NCBI GenBank assembly: GCA_005786915.1
Contig: SYCM01000108.1
Span: 1 to 16,941 of the forward strand
DNA: 16,941 nt
Reading direction: 5' to 3'
Source: Bacteroidota bacterium
GTDB lineage: Bacteria > Bacteroidota > Bacteroidia > Flavobacteriales > Schleiferiaceae
The first letter of the stretch is position 1. Each line of letters begins with the position of its first letter. This document shows, piece by piece, positions 16,501-16,941 of this stretch. A program made the position numbers and the translations under genes. Under the pieces are notes generated by a model that made no database searches, was not told where the DNA came from, and saw nothing but the letters and a program-made list of their open reading frames with translations.

Positions 16501-16743
16501 GCCCGTGGGAAGCACACCGCCGAGTCGATACCAAATTTCTACGGGACCCGTCGTACCTGAAGCCGCCGAAAACACATTGGTCATTCCCGTAACGAAAATG
16601 GGCTGGTTGGCATTGATCTCAAAGGTGATCACCGACGATCCGTTGTTGGGCGTCGTAGCCGGCATGGTGGTAACCGTACTTTGAGCGACCAAAGTGACTG
16701 AATACCAAGCAAATACTGCTGCAGCGTGTAGAAATTTTAGCAT
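10531..16743 (-). CDS. Giant T9SS-secreted multidomain protein (beta-helix, FnIII, PKD, type A sorting domain)
   Basis: A protein of 2070 residues. Residues 1-21 are a signal peptide (MLKFLHAAAVFAWYSVTLVAQ). Then come an N-terminal beta-rich module (about 30-185), an Ig-like domain (190-283), beta-helix block 1 (290-755, ending PDLGAIEYTP), FnIII-like (757-843), a jelly-roll 'choice-of-anchor J'-like domain (845-1030), FnIII-like (1037-1128), beta-helix block 2 (1130-1560, ending PDLGADEFTP), a CARDB-like domain (1562-1670), an Ig-like segment (1672-1740), a second beta-rich module (1740-1880), a PKD domain with FDWNFGDGN (1893-1977), and a C-terminal T9SS type A sorting domain (about 1985-2070, MYPNPTKG and ASGLYLLQV). 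The domain types point to export across the outer membrane and surface attachment or release. The beta-helix runs resemble pectate-lyase-like folds, but no catalytic site is evident, so adhesion or polysaccharide binding is as likely as lyase activity. Start and stop are clean, and an A/T-rich stretch precedes the ATG. Confidence 0.93.
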   Translation of the reverse strand: MLKFLHAAAVFAWYSVTLVAQSTVTTMPATTPNNGSSVITFEINANQPIFVTGMTNVFSAASGTTGPVEIWYRLGGVLPTGQTTPSVTTANGWVLAYSTTATSAGNTAAAAIPFGSNMIALPGNQPIGVCINATGTLGSRYMSWVTGTPTSFTDGSVTINTMPNGFGGTLTSFIASRAFCGSITYIPQAACTGSPNGGTTVASATAVCPLQNFVLSLSGATAAGGLTYQWQSAASSTGPWTNITGATGATATVSQTVNTWYRCEVTCTPSSTTAFSTPVQVTTLPNLAGGTYTIGSGGTYPTFAAAFAAAACGVSGPVVFQVLSNSAPFNEQITINEIPGMSATNTITVKGNNNTLSFAATNTNERHTLHLNGADFLRFEDLTIEASGATAGWGVRMSNNANNNTFKRCVIRTSETSTSSNYAAFTLTQSPTAATGTQSGTASNLLIDSCQIVGGYYGLCLNGAGLTMGSRPTNNTVRHSVVSNFYLYGIYAYGQDNLNVEYNDIHRQSRATVSTCYGIYNYGRNPGLRILANRIHDLGGTQGTTAFTGYILYLSSTSGTAASPALVANNAIYNINNLGSTLYGMYLLSTDTVDVLHNTLDINSNSGTGTATVYGTYVSGNMTQFNFKNNIIQIGSSGTGSKYALFNASTTALINSNYNAIRFASTVGGSSNFVAARSTTVTYPTLAAWNSATGRDANSISSDPIFTNVLAGDLTPISFAYNNAGENQLAKVPLDLNRAARSATPDLGAIEYTPSGCPAPFNVSITNVRANSATVSYSSTSPSTNLQWGPKGFIPGTGQGVTVSTLTHTLTGLTGYTEYDVYLAGNCGTTTSVWVGPYSFITPVQVGWVEPFTAGYDPLAAVPKPKGWTERNAVAANPTAIGTNTSAWMVDGFLNVGTTGAVRNQVPVTSNATQGWTITPSIDLGDLAHTTYFQWNMGATAANGTASGVLGSDDTLFVFVSTDNGTTWNRSQALAKFHRGSGLSRFGGTYTVNLSAYTGLVKLAFYLESQTNSATHIGAIDYDLFLDNTALTATAAPCPAASVNVVPTTTTAAVSWTVGGQSTTPATVAWGPLGFVIGSGGSGANQANATTNPYTITGLQPGSVYQVYVQSTCAATLGQWVGPITFATPCTSSLSGNYTVDSNGTGASNFTSLQNALAAITTCGITGPVTFTLAPYVHLGGMNLTTLNGASTTNTVTFQGPATGTATIQGSASQFAAVVLNGTDYVTLRKLRIVHPTASGIVLTGGAHDIVIDENEIFADTVGTSSTVAGIASSANLTSVTGYGNNANNITITDNVIKGGYYGVRFNGTSTTVFSTGINLSGNTITKAYYYGTYFYYMGNLTVNGNVVRGLRNTTNYGHYLYYVGNVNMERNEVFVSYYPITMGYLNNQVKPATNSVIANNMFASTASYGGYFPYPRHVNMYHNTFSGSTYGIYLLSSTTATLTSKNLNVRNNIFKGGTYALYQSSLPDSITLDYNLYNSNAATFVFYNTAQASLAAWKTAYPALNVNSTDNPVIFAASDDLHVVNNGPNNLGTPIASVPVDLDGDSRSATTPDLGADEFTPLANDLQLLGMLVPGNNSCGDSNSAVSVIVRNLGTASQANFAVGANVSGPATATLTATYPGTLASLAIDTVAVGTFNSVVGGTFTFTGYVNLANDGKTSNDTLQLNRSVLDALPRIPVASSDTVCAGGMATLYFPAGTTNESYLWLTTAGDTLGTSDSLLVGPMNAADTTFVLRQTSTSGQVGPLDNTIGASANYTAMNHYLLFTVNAPTTIYSVDVFAQGAGLVDVVIQNAATLATVQTVTVSSTGAGFNRLVVNISLPPGNYRMGSTTTNNAGGLQRNSTGASYPYLSTDGSVTITGSTFNATSYYYFYNWQLGGGGCPRPDGEVTLYHQPAPSASFTSTPQAATATNLTVDFDATASTFAASASSFDWNFGDGNTGSGALTSHAYAANGTYNVSLVVTGVCGTDTLVVPVTVAGISVGETPLDRSLAMYPNPTKGAFQFDLELGSAQQIQVKVLSATGQTVWARTWDSAREIRREPVELSACASGLYLLQVTTEEGVVTRRIALQK

Positions 16744-16870
16744 ATCAATAATTTATGGGAGGTTCAAGATACGTTCTACACGACAACTCTTTAGCCCTTA
16801 TTTGGAATATTTATGCTCCAATTAGCGGGCTGCGATTTGGGACCATGGCATGATTGCCTCGGTAATTACC
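16744..16870. other. Divergent intergenic region between the giant gene and tRNA-Pro(UGG)
   Basis: This short spacer holds the start of both divergent transcripts. On the minus strand TATCTTGA (16771-16764) is only a poor match to TAnnTTTG, so I do not call a promoter for the giant gene. No other element stands out. Confidence 0.4.
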
Positions 16871-16878
16871 TACCTTTG
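16871..16878 (+). promoter_or_regulatory. Promoter -7 element of tRNA-Pro(UGG)
   Basis: TACCTTTG matches TAnnTTTG exactly, is identical to the rnpB element, and ends 7 nt before the first base of the tRNA. Confidence 0.78.
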
Positions 16879-16885
16879 CGGCCCT

Positions 16886-16941
<56 letters not shown>

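Overview
The window looks like a chromosomal segment of a member of the Bacteroidota that is fairly GC-rich for the phylum (probably Flavobacteriia or a relative). Three things suggest this. A 2070-residue secreted protein ends in a type IX secretion (T9SS type A) sorting domain. Every clear promoter carries the Bacteroidota -7 element TAnnTTTG. Gene starts lack Shine-Dalgarno sequences. I see no IS element, phage gene or CRISPR array; most of the window is core-type content.

Layout. 1-1253 (-): a GlcD-type FAD-linked oxidase, cut off by the window edge. 1279-3426 (+): a secreted dipeptidyl peptidase IV-type S9 peptidase, followed at 3500-4984 (+) by a POT-family di/tripeptide transporter; together they form a likely unit that trims peptides and imports the products. 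5054-5755 (-): a Nudix-fold/winged-helix regulator whose Nudix box has lost key metal-binding residues, with an inverted repeat beside its own promoter. About 5836-6398 (-): a GC-rich stretch with no credible protein that folds into many perfect helices and ends in a strong intrinsic terminator, interpreted as a large structured non-coding RNA of roughly 560 nt of a kind I do not recognise. 6552-6624 (-): tRNA-Pro(GGG). 6712-7647 (+): thioredoxin reductase trxB, divergent from the tRNA, with a perfect 16-bp palindrome exactly midway between the two -7 boxes. 7716-9998 (-): a DEAD-box RNA helicase with a DbpA-type RNA-binding domain and an RGG-repeat tail. 10061-10455 (-): RNase P RNA (rnpB). 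10531-16743 (-): the giant T9SS protein, with two beta-helix blocks, two FnIII domains and a PKD domain. 16886-16941 (+): the start of tRNA-Pro(UGG).

RNA metabolism is well represented (RNase P RNA, a DEAD-box helicase on the same strand, two proline tRNAs and the large RNA). The most novel element is the candidate large RNA at 5836-6398. A four-way junction whose helices abut with no unpaired linker (6052-6128) and a three-way junction (6131-6176) can be read directly from the sequence. Naming it or calling it new needs a covariance-model search and comparative alignment, which could not be run here.
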